64,000 bases of DNA from NCBI RefSeq assembly GCF_900108345.1, contig NZ_FNVV01000013.1, forward strand, positions 62,001-126,000, read 5' to 3'. A program made the position numbers and the translations under genes. Of the stretch, positions 7,105 to 16,167 are shown in pieces. Source of the stretch: Bacteroides ndongoniae. Lineage in GTDB: Bacteria > Bacteroidota > Bacteroidia > Bacteroidales > Bacteroidaceae. The notes under the pieces were generated by a model. It was given only the letters and a program-made list of their open reading frames with translations. It made no database searches and was not told the DNA's origin. Each line of letters begins with the position of its first letter. The first letter of the stretch is position 1.

Positions 7105-8325
7105 ATGTATATGGAACAACAAGTTATCCCATCGGATTATACACAATATGCAGAGGCAGTAGAGATAATCAAACATGCCATCGAACGCTGCCGGTATAGA
7201 AGTGCGGCTGCGGTCAACAAAGAAACTCTCTCGTTGTATTTTGGAGTGGGGAAATTCGTGTCTGAAAATTCCCGCATCGGCTGTTGGGGTACTAAAGCAT
7301 TGCCTACCATATCAAAGCTCCTTCAACGGGAGTTGCCCGGTCTGCACGGCTTTTCTGAATCGGGGTTGAAACGGATGCGCTCATTCTATGAGGAATGGAG
7401 GACGTTTTTAATTCGTCCAACAGTGTTGGGCGAATTGGAAAACCATTCGTCGGAAAAGGGTACGGCTTTAATTCATCCAACAGCGTTGGGCGAATTGGAT
7501 ATTGACGAGCATCTACTGCTGCAACTTATCGGGCAACCGGTCAATACCGAATTTACCTGGGACGATTTTGTCAAGATTAGCTTTTCACATCATATTGAAA
7601 TCCTGACTCGTTCAAAAGACATCGCAGAACGATTGTTCTATATCCATTGTGCCGCTCAAAATGCGTGGTCGCTATCCTCTCTCAAAAATTACTTGAAAGA
7701 AGACATCTATTCAAATCGCGGATCTTTGCCGAGCAACTTCCTTCAAGTGCTGCCCGAAGCCATTTATGCCGTAAAAGCGACATTGGCGTTCAAGGATGAG
7801 TATATGCTCGAAATGGTTAATCTGGAGAATGTGGGAGAACGCGAACAGGACTGGAACGAAAAGGTCATCGAAAACCAAATCGTAACCAATATCAAGCAGT
7901 TCATTCTCCGTTTTGGAAACGACTTCACTTTTATCGACAGTCAGCATCGCCTGATAGTTGCCGGAGAGGAAATGTTTGCTGACCTTGTATTCTTCAACAG
8001 AGAACTGAATGCCAGCGTAATCGTGGAATTGAAACGGGGCAAGTTCCGCCCGAATTATCTCGGACAGCTTAGCGGTTATCTGACTGTATATGATATGACC
8101 GACAAGAAACCGCACGAGAACCCTTCAATCGGTATTGTCCTATGTCAGGATGCCAACCGCCAATTTGTCGAAATCATGGTGCGCGACTATGATAAGCCTA
8201 TGGGCGTGGCGACATACCGCACAGCCCAAGAAATGCCGGAAAATTTGCGCAAGACTCTACCGGACATCGACAAATTACAAAATCTGCTGTCGGAAAACGA
8301 TTCCAAATCGGAAACTGTCAGATGA
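7105..8325 (+). CDS. YhcG/DUF1016 family PDDEXK nuclease
   Basis: This is a 406-residue protein with the two-part layout of the DUF1016/YhcG family. The N-terminal helical DNA-binding-like domain (about 1-170) includes GFSESGLKRMRSFYEEW. The C-terminal PD-(D/E)XK domain has DFTFIDSQHRL..., ADLVFFNRELNASVIVELKRG (putative catalytic D, E and K) and then YLGQLSGYL. Family members are linked to DNA damage and restriction-type defence, but the target here is unknown. Two copies of LI(R/H)PT(V/A)LGEL sit in the linker between the domains. It is a solitary cargo gene with its own promoter and terminator, between the partition group and mobC. ATG 7111 is an alternative start. Confidence 0.85.
   Translation: MYMEQQVIPSDYTQYAEAVEIIKHAIERCRYRSAAAVNKETLSLYFGVGKFVSENSRIGCWGTKALPTISKLLQRELPGLHGFSESGLKRMRSFYEEWRTFLIRPTVLGELENHSSEKGTALIHPTALGELDIDEHLLLQLIGQPVNTEFTWDDFVKISFSHHIEILTRSKDIAERLFYIHCAAQNAWSLSSLKNYLKEDIYSNRGSLPSNFLQVLPEAIYAVKATLAFKDEYMLEMVNLENVGEREQDWNEKVIENQIVTNIKQFILRFGNDFTFIDSQHRLIVAGEEMFADLVFFNRELNASVIVELKRGKFRPNYLGQLSGYLTVYDMTDKKPHENPSIGIVLCQDANRQFVEIMVRDYDKPMGVATYRTAQEMPENLRKTLPDIDKLQNLLSENDSKSETVR
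7407..7499 (+). repeat. Internal direct repeat within the nuclease gene
   Basis: Two 33-base units (7407-7439 and 7467-7499) differ at two positions and are spaced 60 bases start to start. They encode LIRPTVLGELE and LIHPTALGELD. The repeat is in frame and lies in the linker between the two domains, so it can vary without disrupting them. Confidence 0.8.
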
Positions 8326-8368
8326 TTCATTTATGTCCGCAAGATTTCGGGTAGCTGAATGGAATACA

Positions 8369-8409
8369 AAAATCCCTGCAATAACCACGTAAATTATTGC
8401 AGGGATTTT
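8369..8409. terminator. Bidirectional terminator between convergent genes
   Basis: A perfect 16-bp stem (AAAATCCCTGCAATAA at 8369-8384 with TTATTGCAGGGATTTT at 8394-8409) and a 9-nt loop. It stands between the stops of the nuclease gene (+) and mobC (-) and can serve both. Confidence 0.88.
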
Positions 8410-8412
8410 GAT

Positions 8413-10599
8413 TTATTTCGCCCCACGCTTGTTCAGTACATCCGCTATCATGTCTTTTACATCCTGTCCGACTTGTATGAAATTTTTATACAAGATGCGT
8501 TCCCGTTCCTCCCTCGACTTGAAAGTGTAGAACTTCGGTAGCGGTACATAGGCCGCTTCCTCCGCTTTTATCTCCCTCATATCGAAATCCGTCTTGCAGA
8601 AGAACTTTGTAGTCTTGAACTCTTCCGACTCCTGAATGTTCATCGAGCCTCCCGTACCGGTTTTCGTCTTCACGAAATCACGTGCCGTCTGTCCGCAAAT
8701 CCATCCCGTCGCCATATCCGAAATTTTCGAGGCGGGTACAAGACTGTCCATGTTCTCATTGAGATTGATACTCGTTTTGTCCCGGTCGATCGTCACGCCC
8801 TTTTTGACCTGTACCACCTTGCCGAAAATGTCATTCGACAACCATTCCAGTGTCTCTTTTGCGCGAGCTGAACCGCTTACCACGTTGCCCACTGTCGTGA
8901 TGATTTTTTGCATTCCCACTTTTCCGTAGTCAGCCTCCAACTGCGGCAACTCCTGAAAACCCAGCGTTACGCTTACCTTGTTGCTTCTCGCCGTACCTAT
9001 CAGTCGGTCTATCTTGTGGAAATACAGTGTCGGTAGCTCATCCACGATGATGCTGACCGGAATATTTTTCCCCTGCCCGGTGTTCACACGGGTAACGAGA
9101 CGGTTCAATATCAGAGCGTTCAACGCTCCGATGATACTTTCCATTTCCGGATCGTTGGCTATCAGCAGATAACTGGGTGACTTGGGGTCACTAACTTTCA
9201 GGTCGAAATCGTCCCCATCCTTGTGGAATATCCAGTAAGATTCCTTTGTAGCCAAACGGCTGGTATAGACACGCAGCGTACCTATCATACCTTCCAACTG
9301 TTCCATCGCCTTGTTTTTGAAGGCCGTTTGGAACGGGCCGAGCAACGGCGCGACCTCGTTGTCCGTCTCAAGTACCTCAAAAATAGTCTGGTAGCTCTCA
9401 TTGAGAAATGAAAGGATATGCGGCATATCCGAGTATTTTCCAAGCCAATAGGCAGGTTCCACGATGCTGCCACCCTCACGGTCACGAACGACACCCGTCG
9501 GCTTCCAGAACTTCGTCTGCGGATCTTGCCGTTTCTCCGCATACAGTTTCTTTCCGTTTGCATCGTAGGGTTCCCGCTCGTAGTTCACGAAAAAGTAGAT
9601 ACAGGCGGCAAGAAAGTTCACGGCAGAAGTCTGAAAGAACTGGTCACTGCCTCCGCCTCCCTCTTTCTTGCCTTTCTGCAGGGATTCCAACAGGGTTTCC
9701 GCCGTTTCGCTCGCCGCCGCAAGATTATTGATGTACTTTGCCTGAATGGGGTTCACCCGTTTGCTGTACTCCACATCCACGAAGTTGATGATGTTGAACT
9801 TGCATCCTTTTGGCACTTTGCCGAGCTTCTGGTTTTTCTTGTAATGATAGTAAAGTTTAGTGGCAAGTGTCGGAAATTTGTAGTCATAGACCACCATCGC
9901 GAAGCCCTTGGCACTATGTTGGCGGATGAACGGTTCTATGATACTGAACGTCTTACCGCTACCTGGAGTTCCAACCACCCATGTTCCTCTGAAACAGTTG
10001 CTTATCGACACCCATCCCTTGCGAAATTTACCTTTGTAATAGTACCGCATCGGTATATTCACGCTATACTGGTTCTCATCCTTCTCTTCGCTCTGCTCGA
10101 AACTTTCATTCTCGAAGTTAAACCGGTCTTTACCCAGTCCCTCCTTGATGAACTTCGAGATGTTATCCAATGCGATATGCACCAATATCACACCGACCAG
10201 CGTAGCCGCCATATAGAAGATGATGTTCAGCGGCAGGGTGTAGAGCCTCGTTTCCATCGTATGATGGTACAGCCACACGGAGAACACAATCAAGAACAAT
10301 CCGCAGATAAGTGGATATAACACTTGCCTGCGTGCGTCAAACTCCAAGTGTTTTTTGTTGCGTGTGCCGATACAAGTGATGCAGATGAGTAGGAAGGTCG
10401 CTATCTTACTATACACGAGGTTGCCGTCGTTATAGATCATCCATCGCTTGATGCGCCCGTGTATATCAATCAATATGCCGCCCCAGTGGTCGAGCATGGC
10501 AAGGTCTATGGCATACTCGAAGAACTCCATCAGCACGGAGATATAGATGACCGCACGGAATATTTTGTAAAATCCTTGTAGTTCCTTGCTTTCTTCCAT
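8413..10599 (-). CDS. mobC: Type IV coupling protein (MobC, VirD4/TraG family)
   Basis: This is the 728-residue inner-membrane ATPase that should link the relaxosome to the secretion channel. Four hydrophobic segments occupy residues about 15-36, 64-78, 94-111 and 118-144. Walker A GTPGSGKT is at 210-217 and Walker B has the form VSIIVDELPTL. A TraD/TraM-recognition-like segment, DRLIGTARSNKVSVTLGFQE, follows. In CTnDOT-type elements this protein is MobC. It is the last gene of the transfer operon, 28 bases after the lipoprotein gene, and is closed by the 8369 terminator. No relaxase gene is visible next to it. Confidence 0.92.
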   Translation of the reverse strand: MEESKELQGFYKIFRAVIYISVLMEFFEYAIDLAMLDHWGGILIDIHGRIKRWMIYNDGNLVYSKIATFLLICITCIGTRNKKHLEFDARRQVLYPLICGLFLIVFSVWLYHHTMETRLYTLPLNIIFYMAATLVGVILVHIALDNISKFIKEGLGKDRFNFENESFEQSEEKDENQYSVNIPMRYYYKGKFRKGWVSISNCFRGTWVVGTPGSGKTFSIIEPFIRQHSAKGFAMVVYDYKFPTLATKLYYHYKKNQKLGKVPKGCKFNIINFVDVEYSKRVNPIQAKYINNLAAASETAETLLESLQKGKKEGGGGSDQFFQTSAVNFLAACIYFFVNYEREPYDANGKKLYAEKRQDPQTKFWKPTGVVRDREGGSIVEPAYWLGKYSDMPHILSFLNESYQTIFEVLETDNEVAPLLGPFQTAFKNKAMEQLEGMIGTLRVYTSRLATKESYWIFHKDGDDFDLKVSDPKSPSYLLIANDPEMESIIGALNALILNRLVTRVNTGQGKNIPVSIIVDELPTLYFHKIDRLIGTARSNKVSVTLGFQELPQLEADYGKVGMQKIITTVGNVVSGSARAKETLEWLSNDIFGKVVQVKKGVTIDRDKTSINLNENMDSLVPASKISDMATGWICGQTARDFVKTKTGTGGSMNIQESEEFKTTKFFCKTDFDMREIKAEEAAYVPLPKFYTFKSREERERILYKNFIQVGQDVKDMIADVLNKRGAK

Positions 10600-10627
10600 T
10601 GTCTTTGTCCTTTCCCTCTTTTCGTTC

Positions 10628-11284
10628 CTACCTGTTCAGTGTGATAATCGGCCGCACCTTGTGCGCCTGTGTCTTCGGGGTCTCCTGCATCGCACCGCTT
10701 CCTGTCGAGTAAAGCCACGCTTTCGCCGTTTCCTGTCCGGTTACCTCCGTCGATGTCCAGTACCAGCAGTCGTTTTCATCCAACGGCAGCGGATGGCCGC
10801 CACACCGTTCGATGACAGGATTGACGGTTTCCCGGACGGCATACAGCAGCCGCATCTGTGCCACCGACGGGATATAGGCACTCTGTCCGTACCGCCACAG
10901 GTCAAAGACCGCTTCCGCCATAGGCGAAGCCGTCTCCCGTGTGTCGTACAGCGCAAAGGTGTTCATGTTCCCGTCCAAAGCCTCGATGTCGGCCGACGTC
11001 CCTTGTGCGACACCGAGGCTGTCGGCAAAAGCTGCCGGAGCAATGTCCCACAGGTAAACCGCATAGCCGTTCCCTTCCGTACCTTCACGGTGTTCGGTAT
11101 CGAAGACAACCGCTATTGCCCGTTTTCCCGACTGTTCATACTGTACGTAGGATAAAGCCGTACCGTCCTCGCAGAGAATATGTCCCGGACGTACCGCCGT
11201 ATCAGGTACGTCGATATGGGCGTCACAGGCAGCGCACAATACCGCCGTCACTGCCATTGCAAACCATTGAATCTTTCGTATCAT
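10628..11284 (-). CDS. Transfer-operon lipoprotein with DUF1566/Lcl-like C-terminus
   Basis: This is a 218-residue protein with a lipoprotein signal peptide (MIRKIQWFAMAVTAVLCAAC, lipobox Cys at residue 20). The C-terminal part contains YWTSTE, AWLYSTGSG and HKVRPI, the pattern seen in DUF1566/Lcl-type surface domains. It lies between traO and mobC where other Bacteroides elements carry traP or traQ. It does not look like either of those, so a surface or outer-membrane accessory role in conjugation is inferred only from position and the lipobox. Confidence 0.7.
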   Translation of the reverse strand: MIRKIQWFAMAVTAVLCAACDAHIDVPDTAVRPGHILCEDGTALSYVQYEQSGKRAIAVVFDTEHREGTEGNGYAVYLWDIAPAAFADSLGVAQGTSADIEALDGNMNTFALYDTRETASPMAEAVFDLWRYGQSAYIPSVAQMRLLYAVRETVNPVIERCGGHPLPLDENDCWYWTSTEVTGQETAKAWLYSTGSGAMQETPKTQAHKVRPIITLNR

Positions 11285-11309
11285 GTTATTTTCGTTTTTT
11301 GTTTTTCCT

Positions 11310-11822
11310 TTATTTTATCGGCAGTTTCACCCCCAGCACGATACCTGTCCGCAGCAAATCCGCCCCTTTTATCATCATGTCACTCTTTACCTGCCAGAAC
11401 AGTGTGCATCCCGACCGCAGCACATAATTGTGCTCGTAACCCACATGGATTCCGGCAAGAAACTTGTTCGTGTCGCTCCCTGCCGAAGCTCCGATACGCA
11501 AGTTGCCGTAATGGTTGCGTCCACGCACCACACAAGGTTTGTACGCCACACCGAAACCGTAAGTGCGATAGTTGCGCCAGAAGGATTCCGGACAAATATG
11601 ACCGCAAGATTTACATTCCGTCCATTTCAGATAGCCGTTGGCGAAAAACTCCCACGCATGGCGGTAGTTCATTTCATGTTCGTAAGCAAGCGTTACGTCC
11701 ATGCCGTTCTCATACAGCAATCCCACTCCAAGCGAGAGGCGGCCGCTGTTACGCTGCGCACTTGCATTCATGAAGACGCACATGCAGGCAAGCATCAGTA
11801 TTATCGTCTTTTTCATCGTCAT
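11310..11822 (-). CDS. traO: Conjugal transfer protein TraO-like
   Basis: This is a 170-residue exported protein with signal peptide MKKTIILMLACMCVFMNASA and alternating Gly/aromatic strands (RLSLGVGLLYENG, YGFGVAYKP, LRTGIVLGVKL) typical of a small outer-membrane beta-barrel. Position after traN and size fit TraO of Bacteroides transfer regions. The start overlaps the traN stop in an ATGA arrangement, which suggests translational coupling. The segment ECKSCGHIC carries three Cys residues. Confidence 0.7.
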   Translation of the reverse strand: MTMKKTIILMLACMCVFMNASAQRNSGRLSLGVGLLYENGMDVTLAYEHEMNYRHAWEFFANGYLKWTECKSCGHICPESFWRNYRTYGFGVAYKPCVVRGRNHYGNLRIGASAGSDTNKFLAGIHVGYEHNYVLRSGCTLFWQVKSDMMIKGADLLRTGIVLGVKLPIK

Positions 11823-12670
11823 TCCTCCTCCAATAAAGCGGTGTTAAATGAATCGGCCGACAGCACATCCTCGTAGTCAATGTTCAGGCTGATATTGCGC
11901 CCGCTGATTTGTTGTTCCGTCATTTCGATGGTCAGCAGCTTGTCGTTCGGAAAGGTCATCTTTTTCACGACAATCACGTTCCGGTAGCCGTGCTTGAACG
12001 TCTTGCCGTGTTCCAATACCAGGGCAGGCGTCAGCTCGATGGTCTGCGCGTTGGTTGCCTTCGAAAGTTTCTTGTCCGACAGTTTCACCCGTATCTCGTC
12101 GATGTCGAAACGGATGTTCGTTTTGTTCTCGATGGAAAAGTCGATGAAGAAATAGTCGCCCACCGAGTAAATATTGTTCAGGCGCATTACCATTCGGTGC
12201 GCCTTGGTCGCCACGTTGCGGATTTTCGCGGGCGAGTTCCACACCCGTCTTGCAAAACGCACCATGTCGGCTGTGGACATCGAGACCGTAGGATTGTTGT
12301 AGGCATCCCGTTCCTGTAGCTGAATTTCCTTGTCTGCCACCGCCTCGCTTATCCGCGTGGTGTAGATGAGTGCATACTGCGTGCGATAGCGTTCCGTTAC
12401 GATGGTGACGATGGCCAGCACTTCACCGTCCTCGTGTCCCGTCTCTTTGGGCTTCAACCGGATGATGTTCTCAATGGGTTGGTCGCCCGCCACCTTGTCT
12501 GTGGAAATATCCACGAAGCGGACCGGTTCCGTGGCTGTGATGACGGTCGTTACCTGTTCATTGACAGTCAGCCGTTCCATCTCTTCGTATGTACGCTGAG
12601 CCTGTGCGTTCCGTGTGGCAAAAAGTCCTGCCGCCAGAAGAAATGCAGTTACAATTATTTTCTTGTTCAT
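11819..12670 (-). CDS. traN: Conjugative transposon protein TraN
   Basis: This is a 283-residue exported protein with signal peptide MNKKIIVTAFLLAAGLFATRNAQA. TraN (DUF4138) features are present: the early segment TTVITATEPVRFVDISTDKVAGDQ, then TYEEMERL-type N-terminus and a beta-rich C-terminal half with EHGKTFKHGYRNVIVVKK. TraN is the outer-membrane-side VirB9-like partner of TraM in the channel. It is encoded after a methyltransferase gene instead of directly after traM. Confidence 0.88.
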   Translation of the reverse strand: MNKKIIVTAFLLAAGLFATRNAQAQRTYEEMERLTVNEQVTTVITATEPVRFVDISTDKVAGDQPIENIIRLKPKETGHEDGEVLAIVTIVTERYRTQYALIYTTRISEAVADKEIQLQERDAYNNPTVSMSTADMVRFARRVWNSPAKIRNVATKAHRMVMRLNNIYSVGDYFFIDFSIENKTNIRFDIDEIRVKLSDKKLSKATNAQTIELTPALVLEHGKTFKHGYRNVIVVKKMTFPNDKLLTIEMTEQQISGRNISLNIDYEDVLSADSFNTALLEEE

Positions 12671-12707
12671 ATCGTTTCTGTTGATATTGTTTATTTCTTT
12701 ATTTCCC

Positions 12708-13493
12708 TTATTTCGCTTTCTTTAATCCATGACCACGTTCCAGTTCCTCCCGAATCCGTCGTCCGACAATTTCGCAATACGTCGGTTCAATCTCGAATCC
12801 GATGTAATGCCGCCCCGTGCGGATGGCGGCAATGGCGGTCGTACCCGAACCGATGCAGTTGTCCAGCACCACATCGCCCTCGTTGGTATAGGTACGTATC
12901 AGGTACTCTATCAAGGCTACCGGCTTCTGTGTCGGATGATAGAATGCTCCTGTCTTGTGTTCCTTGGGTATGGAAATGACAGAGGTCGGGTACTTGTCTT
13001 CGGCAACACGCACCGGAGCCAGTTTCATTTCACCGTAACAGCGGTTCGTGAAACCGTCCGTCTTGCGGCGTCCATGATTCCTCCGTTCCGGTGGACACGG
13101 CGTCATTTGAGGATGATATACCGGCTGACGGTCGTAGAACACGATGATGTCCTCATGCTGGCGTAGCGGCATCCGGTTGGCATTCAGGTGACCCGTTACC
13201 CGGTCTTTCCGCCACACGAGGTTATACCGCCACATCCGGGGTTGCGAGAGCATGAGTTGCGCCGAGAAAATGCCCTGCGCAAAGAGGATAACGGGGCTTC
13301 CCGGCTTGGTGATCCTGCGGTACTGTTTCCACAACGCTTCGAGCGGTATCTGCCTGTCCCAGTGTGCCGCCTTGTTGCTACGGTTCAACACGCCGTAAGG
13401 CAAATCCGCTATCACGGCATCGACACTGCCGTTCGCCATGAGCTTCATACCCTCGATACAGTCCATATTATATATGTTGTCAATCTCTATCAT
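12708..13493 (-). CDS. DNA adenine/cytosine-N4 methyltransferase within the tra operon
   Basis: This is a 261-residue S-adenosylmethionine-dependent N6/N4 methyltransferase of the beta class. Motif IV is DLPYG (near residue 30) instead of DPPY. The other motifs are FYHPTQKP and the SAM-binding VLDNCIGSGTTAIAA near 215-229, so the motif IV-then-I order shows a permuted enzyme. No restriction partner lies nearby. It sits 12 bases after traM and 37 before traN, fully integrated in the operon. Probable role: modifying element DNA before or after transfer to evade restriction. Confidence 0.88.
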   Translation of the reverse strand: MIEIDNIYNMDCIEGMKLMANGSVDAVIADLPYGVLNRSNKAAHWDRQIPLEALWKQYRRITKPGSPVILFAQGIFSAQLMLSQPRMWRYNLVWRKDRVTGHLNANRMPLRQHEDIIVFYDRQPVYHPQMTPCPPERRNHGRRKTDGFTNRCYGEMKLAPVRVAEDKYPTSVISIPKEHKTGAFYHPTQKPVALIEYLIRTYTNEGDVVLDNCIGSGTTAIAAIRTGRHYIGFEIEPTYCEIVGRRIREELERGHGLKKAK

Positions 13494-13504
13494 GGCTTCC
13501 GTTT

Positions 13505-14656
13505 TTACTGTTTCTCACGTCCGTTCACCAGATAGACGAAAGTGCCGTATTTCAGCTTTACCTTATTTTTTTTGATAGCTTTGCCGATGGCATTGCTCGT
13601 TTTCTGGTAGGCATTCGTAGCGGCTTGCATTCCCCATTGCGAGAGACTGTTGCCGTAACTGCCGGTATTCATGTTCAGATTCCCCGACACCGCACCGCTT
13701 GCCACATCCTTGCTCGTTTCCCGGAACTGGCTGTTCGGTACATAAAGCCCTTCCATGCCGTCCGTGTCGTAAAGGGACAGGCTGACCTTCACCAGTTCGT
13801 CCTCGATGAGAATGCTGGTGATGTTCCCCTTCACACGCCCCGACGAGAAGCCGCTCATGGTGGCATACAGATACGACCCTCGTTTGACCACGCACTCGTT
13901 GATCTCCACGTCGTCGAGCAGACGCAACCGCACACGCGAGCCGTCCACCGCCTTGATGTCCTCGTCGATAATGGCCTTTATCAGTTTCGGTTCACGGGCA
14001 TTGACCGCAAGCGTATTGAAGTAATCCGAAGCCGTCTTTACCTTGCGTACCACTTCGCTGGGCGGTTCGTTCTCTGACGGGGCTTTTACCGAACGGCTCT
14101 CTTCCTCTATTTTTCCCTTGACCTCTATGGTTGCCGTCGGGGGTTGCGCCGATGCGGTACTGTCCGTATCGGTCGCCGGTAATACCTCATTGCGTCCTCT
14201 CAACCTTGCTTCGGCAAGGGCTTTCTCCAGTTCCGCGAGAGCTTCTTGCTCGCGTGTCTTGGCATCGGCAATTTGCGCTGCCGCAGCCTTTTCCTGCTGT
14301 TGCTCATCGAGCAAGGCGATGTCGTCCACCGTGTATTGCGATTCATATTCTTCCTTGTTGTCATCGGGTTCATCTCGTTCTATGTTATCCACTGCGGAGT
14401 AATCCTGTATCTTACCCCATGATTTGGCCATGTTCTCGTACTTGCTGCCTATGCCGTCACCGCCTTTAAGCCGGGCATCCGGCAAATCGGGGTTCAAAAA
14501 CTCCGTTGTCTGCAGCGTCTTGTCCGGAATCTCCGCCGTTTCGGTATGAAACAGGTCGAAGATGAAGTACGATGCAACCAGAAGCGGGATATACAGGACA
14601 GCCGGAAGCATATACTTCGGCTCCCTGAAATTGATTTTATCAAATATCTTCATCAT
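13505..14656 (-). CDS. traM: Conjugative transposon protein TraM (VirB10-like)
   Basis: This is a 383-residue protein with one N-terminal membrane segment (MLPAVLYIPLLVASYFIFDLF), a Gln/Glu/Ala-rich coiled coil (DEQQQEKAAAAQIADAKTRE), a Pro/Ser-rich linker and a C-terminal Transposon_TraM domain (INECVVKRGSYLYATMSGFS; GLYVPNSQF). It is the periplasm-spanning scaffold of the channel. The start at 14656 (ATGATGAAG) was chosen over ATG 14692, because the longer form overlaps the upstream methyltransferase gene and adds only its shadow sequence. Confidence 0.9.
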   Translation of the reverse strand: MMKIFDKINFREPKYMLPAVLYIPLLVASYFIFDLFHTETAEIPDKTLQTTEFLNPDLPDARLKGGDGIGSKYENMAKSWGKIQDYSAVDNIERDEPDDNKEEYESQYTVDDIALLDEQQQEKAAAAQIADAKTREQEALAELEKALAEARLRGRNEVLPATDTDSTASAQPPTATIEVKGKIEEESRSVKAPSENEPPSEVVRKVKTASDYFNTLAVNAREPKLIKAIIDEDIKAVDGSRVRLRLLDDVEINECVVKRGSYLYATMSGFSSGRVKGNITSILIEDELVKVSLSLYDTDGMEGLYVPNSQFRETSKDVASGAVSGNLNMNTGSYGNSLSQWGMQAATNAYQKTSNAIGKAIKKNKVKLKYGTFVYLVNGREKQ

Positions 14657-14663
14657 ACATCTT

Positions 14664-15146
14664 TTAATTGAGTTGTACATACTTGCCTTCAATGCTGCAG
14701 TTTTTCAGCACTTCTGCGTTTTCCACTCCGAATGCGATCAGGATGCTGCCGCAACCGGGAGAATCGCCGCGTGTTCCGTCCGGGCGGTAAAACCGGATGC
14801 GGTGGCGCAGGAATTTCATGCCCGTCGCTTTCTCGAAAATGACGTCCTGAAACATTTTGGAATCGCAACGGTTGAACAACAGCGCGATGCCGTTGCCGTG
14901 TTCCGCCAGCTTTCGGACAAACTGTTCGATAAGGGGACGCGAGTACGGAGGATTGAGCCATACACGCCCTTCCCATTTCAGGGACAATCCGTCCATGTTC
15001 CGGTCATACATGACTTCGGCGGTCGGCCACAACGGACGGATAGGGGCGCAAGGGTCAAGGTCGAACCTGCCTAACGCTTTCAACACCTCCTTCGGGGTGT
15101 ACCATTCGTCCGACGAGCGGACTGATTTTTCAAATCGTGTATTCAT
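14664..15146 (-). CDS. Phage-type DNA N6-adenine methyltransferase (Dam)
   Basis: This protein of about 160 residues has the phage Dam (PF05869-type) pattern: DEWYTPKEVLKALGRFDLDP near the N-terminus and the catalytic WLNPPYS near residue 63. The start at 15146 is supported by an AAAGGAG Shine-Dalgarno sequence a few bases upstream. A longer ATG at 15170 would place that sequence inside the coding region. It is the second methyltransferase of the operon and lies between traL and traM. A role in protecting or marking transferred DNA is inferred. Confidence 0.88.
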   Translation of the reverse strand: MNTRFEKSVRSSDEWYTPKEVLKALGRFDLDPCAPIRPLWPTAEVMYDRNMDGLSLKWEGRVWLNPPYSRPLIEQFVRKLAEHGNGIALLFNRCDSKMFQDVIFEKATGMKFLRHRIRFYRPDGTRGDSPGCGSILIAFGVENAEVLKNCSIEGKYVQLN

Positions 15147-15156
15147 AAGCACTCCT

Positions 15157-15537
15157 TTATTGCGGTTCATATTTCTTGTTCTCGTTCCGATTTTCCCTTA
15201 TTTCACCCCCTTGCAGCCTCTTGTGTCTTTCCCGTAGCACCGAATCCTGCATTTCCGTCGCCGTGCGTGTCGGCCGGCTGTTGCGGTATGCCATTGTAAT
15301 GCGATAGATGTTCCAAGTGAACCCTCCGATAGCGAAACCAAAGACGATGACCAGAAAAAGTATCCGGTGTGCGTTGGCGAATCCCTGCACCTTGGCGGCA
15401 GCCTTGTCAATGCGTGTCGCTTGGGCGAACTTTCGTCCGGCGGACACCTCCCGCTCGTAACGGTCTTTGTATTTCGGATCGTTCTTGTCCGGCATCTTTT
15501 CACCGAAGAGCATCCGCCTGAATCCCTTGATATTCAT
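15157..15537 (-). CDS. traL: TraL-like membrane protein (DUF3989)
   Basis: This is a 126-residue protein with a basic cytoplasmic N-terminus and one central membrane segment (RILFLVIVFGFAIGGFTWNI). The C-terminal tail is charged. Size, topology and place between traK and traM match TraL/DUF3989. It follows traK by 12 bases and overlaps no gene if Dam starts at 15146. The channel role is not defined biochemically. Confidence 0.75.
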   Translation of the reverse strand: MNIKGFRRMLFGEKMPDKNDPKYKDRYEREVSAGRKFAQATRIDKAAAKVQGFANAHRILFLVIVFGFAIGGFTWNIYRITMAYRNSRPTRTATEMQDSVLRERHKRLQGGEIRENRNENKKYEPQ

Positions 15538-15549
15538 AAACTCCGTTGT

Positions 15550-16164
15550 TTAGTAGTTGATCTTCGTTTTCTGTTCGATGTCCTTGTTCAGCAGGGTTCG
15601 CCAGTTCACGATAAGCAATCCGTGCGGGTTGTTTTCTGTTCGGGGCACACGCTTAAGTTGCCCCGCCGTGACCAGTTCCCGCATGAGGATGTTGCTCCGC
15701 CGCTCAATGCGTTGCCGTCCGTAGTAAGTGAACTCCATCTTCTCCTTGTTGAAAGCCACGCTGTCACAATAGATGGAGAACACCGAACTCGTACCCAAAA
15801 TGTTGGAGTAGAAACCCTTTTCCTTGAGCGTGTTGTATTGTGCCAACCCCGTCTCATCCACCAGATACATCGCTTTTTCCATCGTATAGCGGATGTATTT
15901 GTCATCTGGCGGTAACGTGAAAAAATAATGGTGGAACATTTCCACATGGCTTTTAGCTTCCATGTCAAGCGTTTCGTCCATTGTCGTGCGGTTCACGAGG
16001 ATAGGCACGTTGCCGTCCAGCACATACACCTTCTTCTGCGCATCCGAGACCATCGTCCGGGCTGTCCAGATACTTGACAAGCTGATGATGACACATCCCA
16101 CGAGAAAAGCGGTACAGATGATGCCCACCAGTCTTATTTTGTTTTCCAAATTCTTGATGACCAT
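15550..16164 (-). CDS. traK: Conjugative transposon protein TraK (VirB8-like)
   Basis: This is a 204-residue protein with a short cytoplasmic N-terminus, one membrane helix (IICTAFLVGCVIISLSSIWT) and a periplasmic domain including VEMFHHYFFTLPPDDKYI and ILMRELVTAGQL. TraK is the VirB8-like inner-membrane component of Bacteroides T4SS. The start is 3 bases from the stop of the upstream 131-residue gene, so translation is probably coupled. Confidence 0.9.
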   Translation of the reverse strand: MVIKNLENKIRLVGIICTAFLVGCVIISLSSIWTARTMVSDAQKKVYVLDGNVPILVNRTTMDETLDMEAKSHVEMFHHYFFTLPPDDKYIRYTMEKAMYLVDETGLAQYNTLKEKGFYSNILGTSSVFSIYCDSVAFNKEKMEFTYYGRQRIERRSNILMRELVTAGQLKRVPRTENNPHGLLIVNWRTLLNKDIEQKTKINY

Positions 16165-16167
16165 CGG

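Noticed and set aside
9418..10320. 300-codon plus-strand ORF opposite mobC
   Set aside because: It is the antisense of a clear coupling-protein gene in GC-rich DNA. The His/Val-rich composition is typical of antisense shadows.
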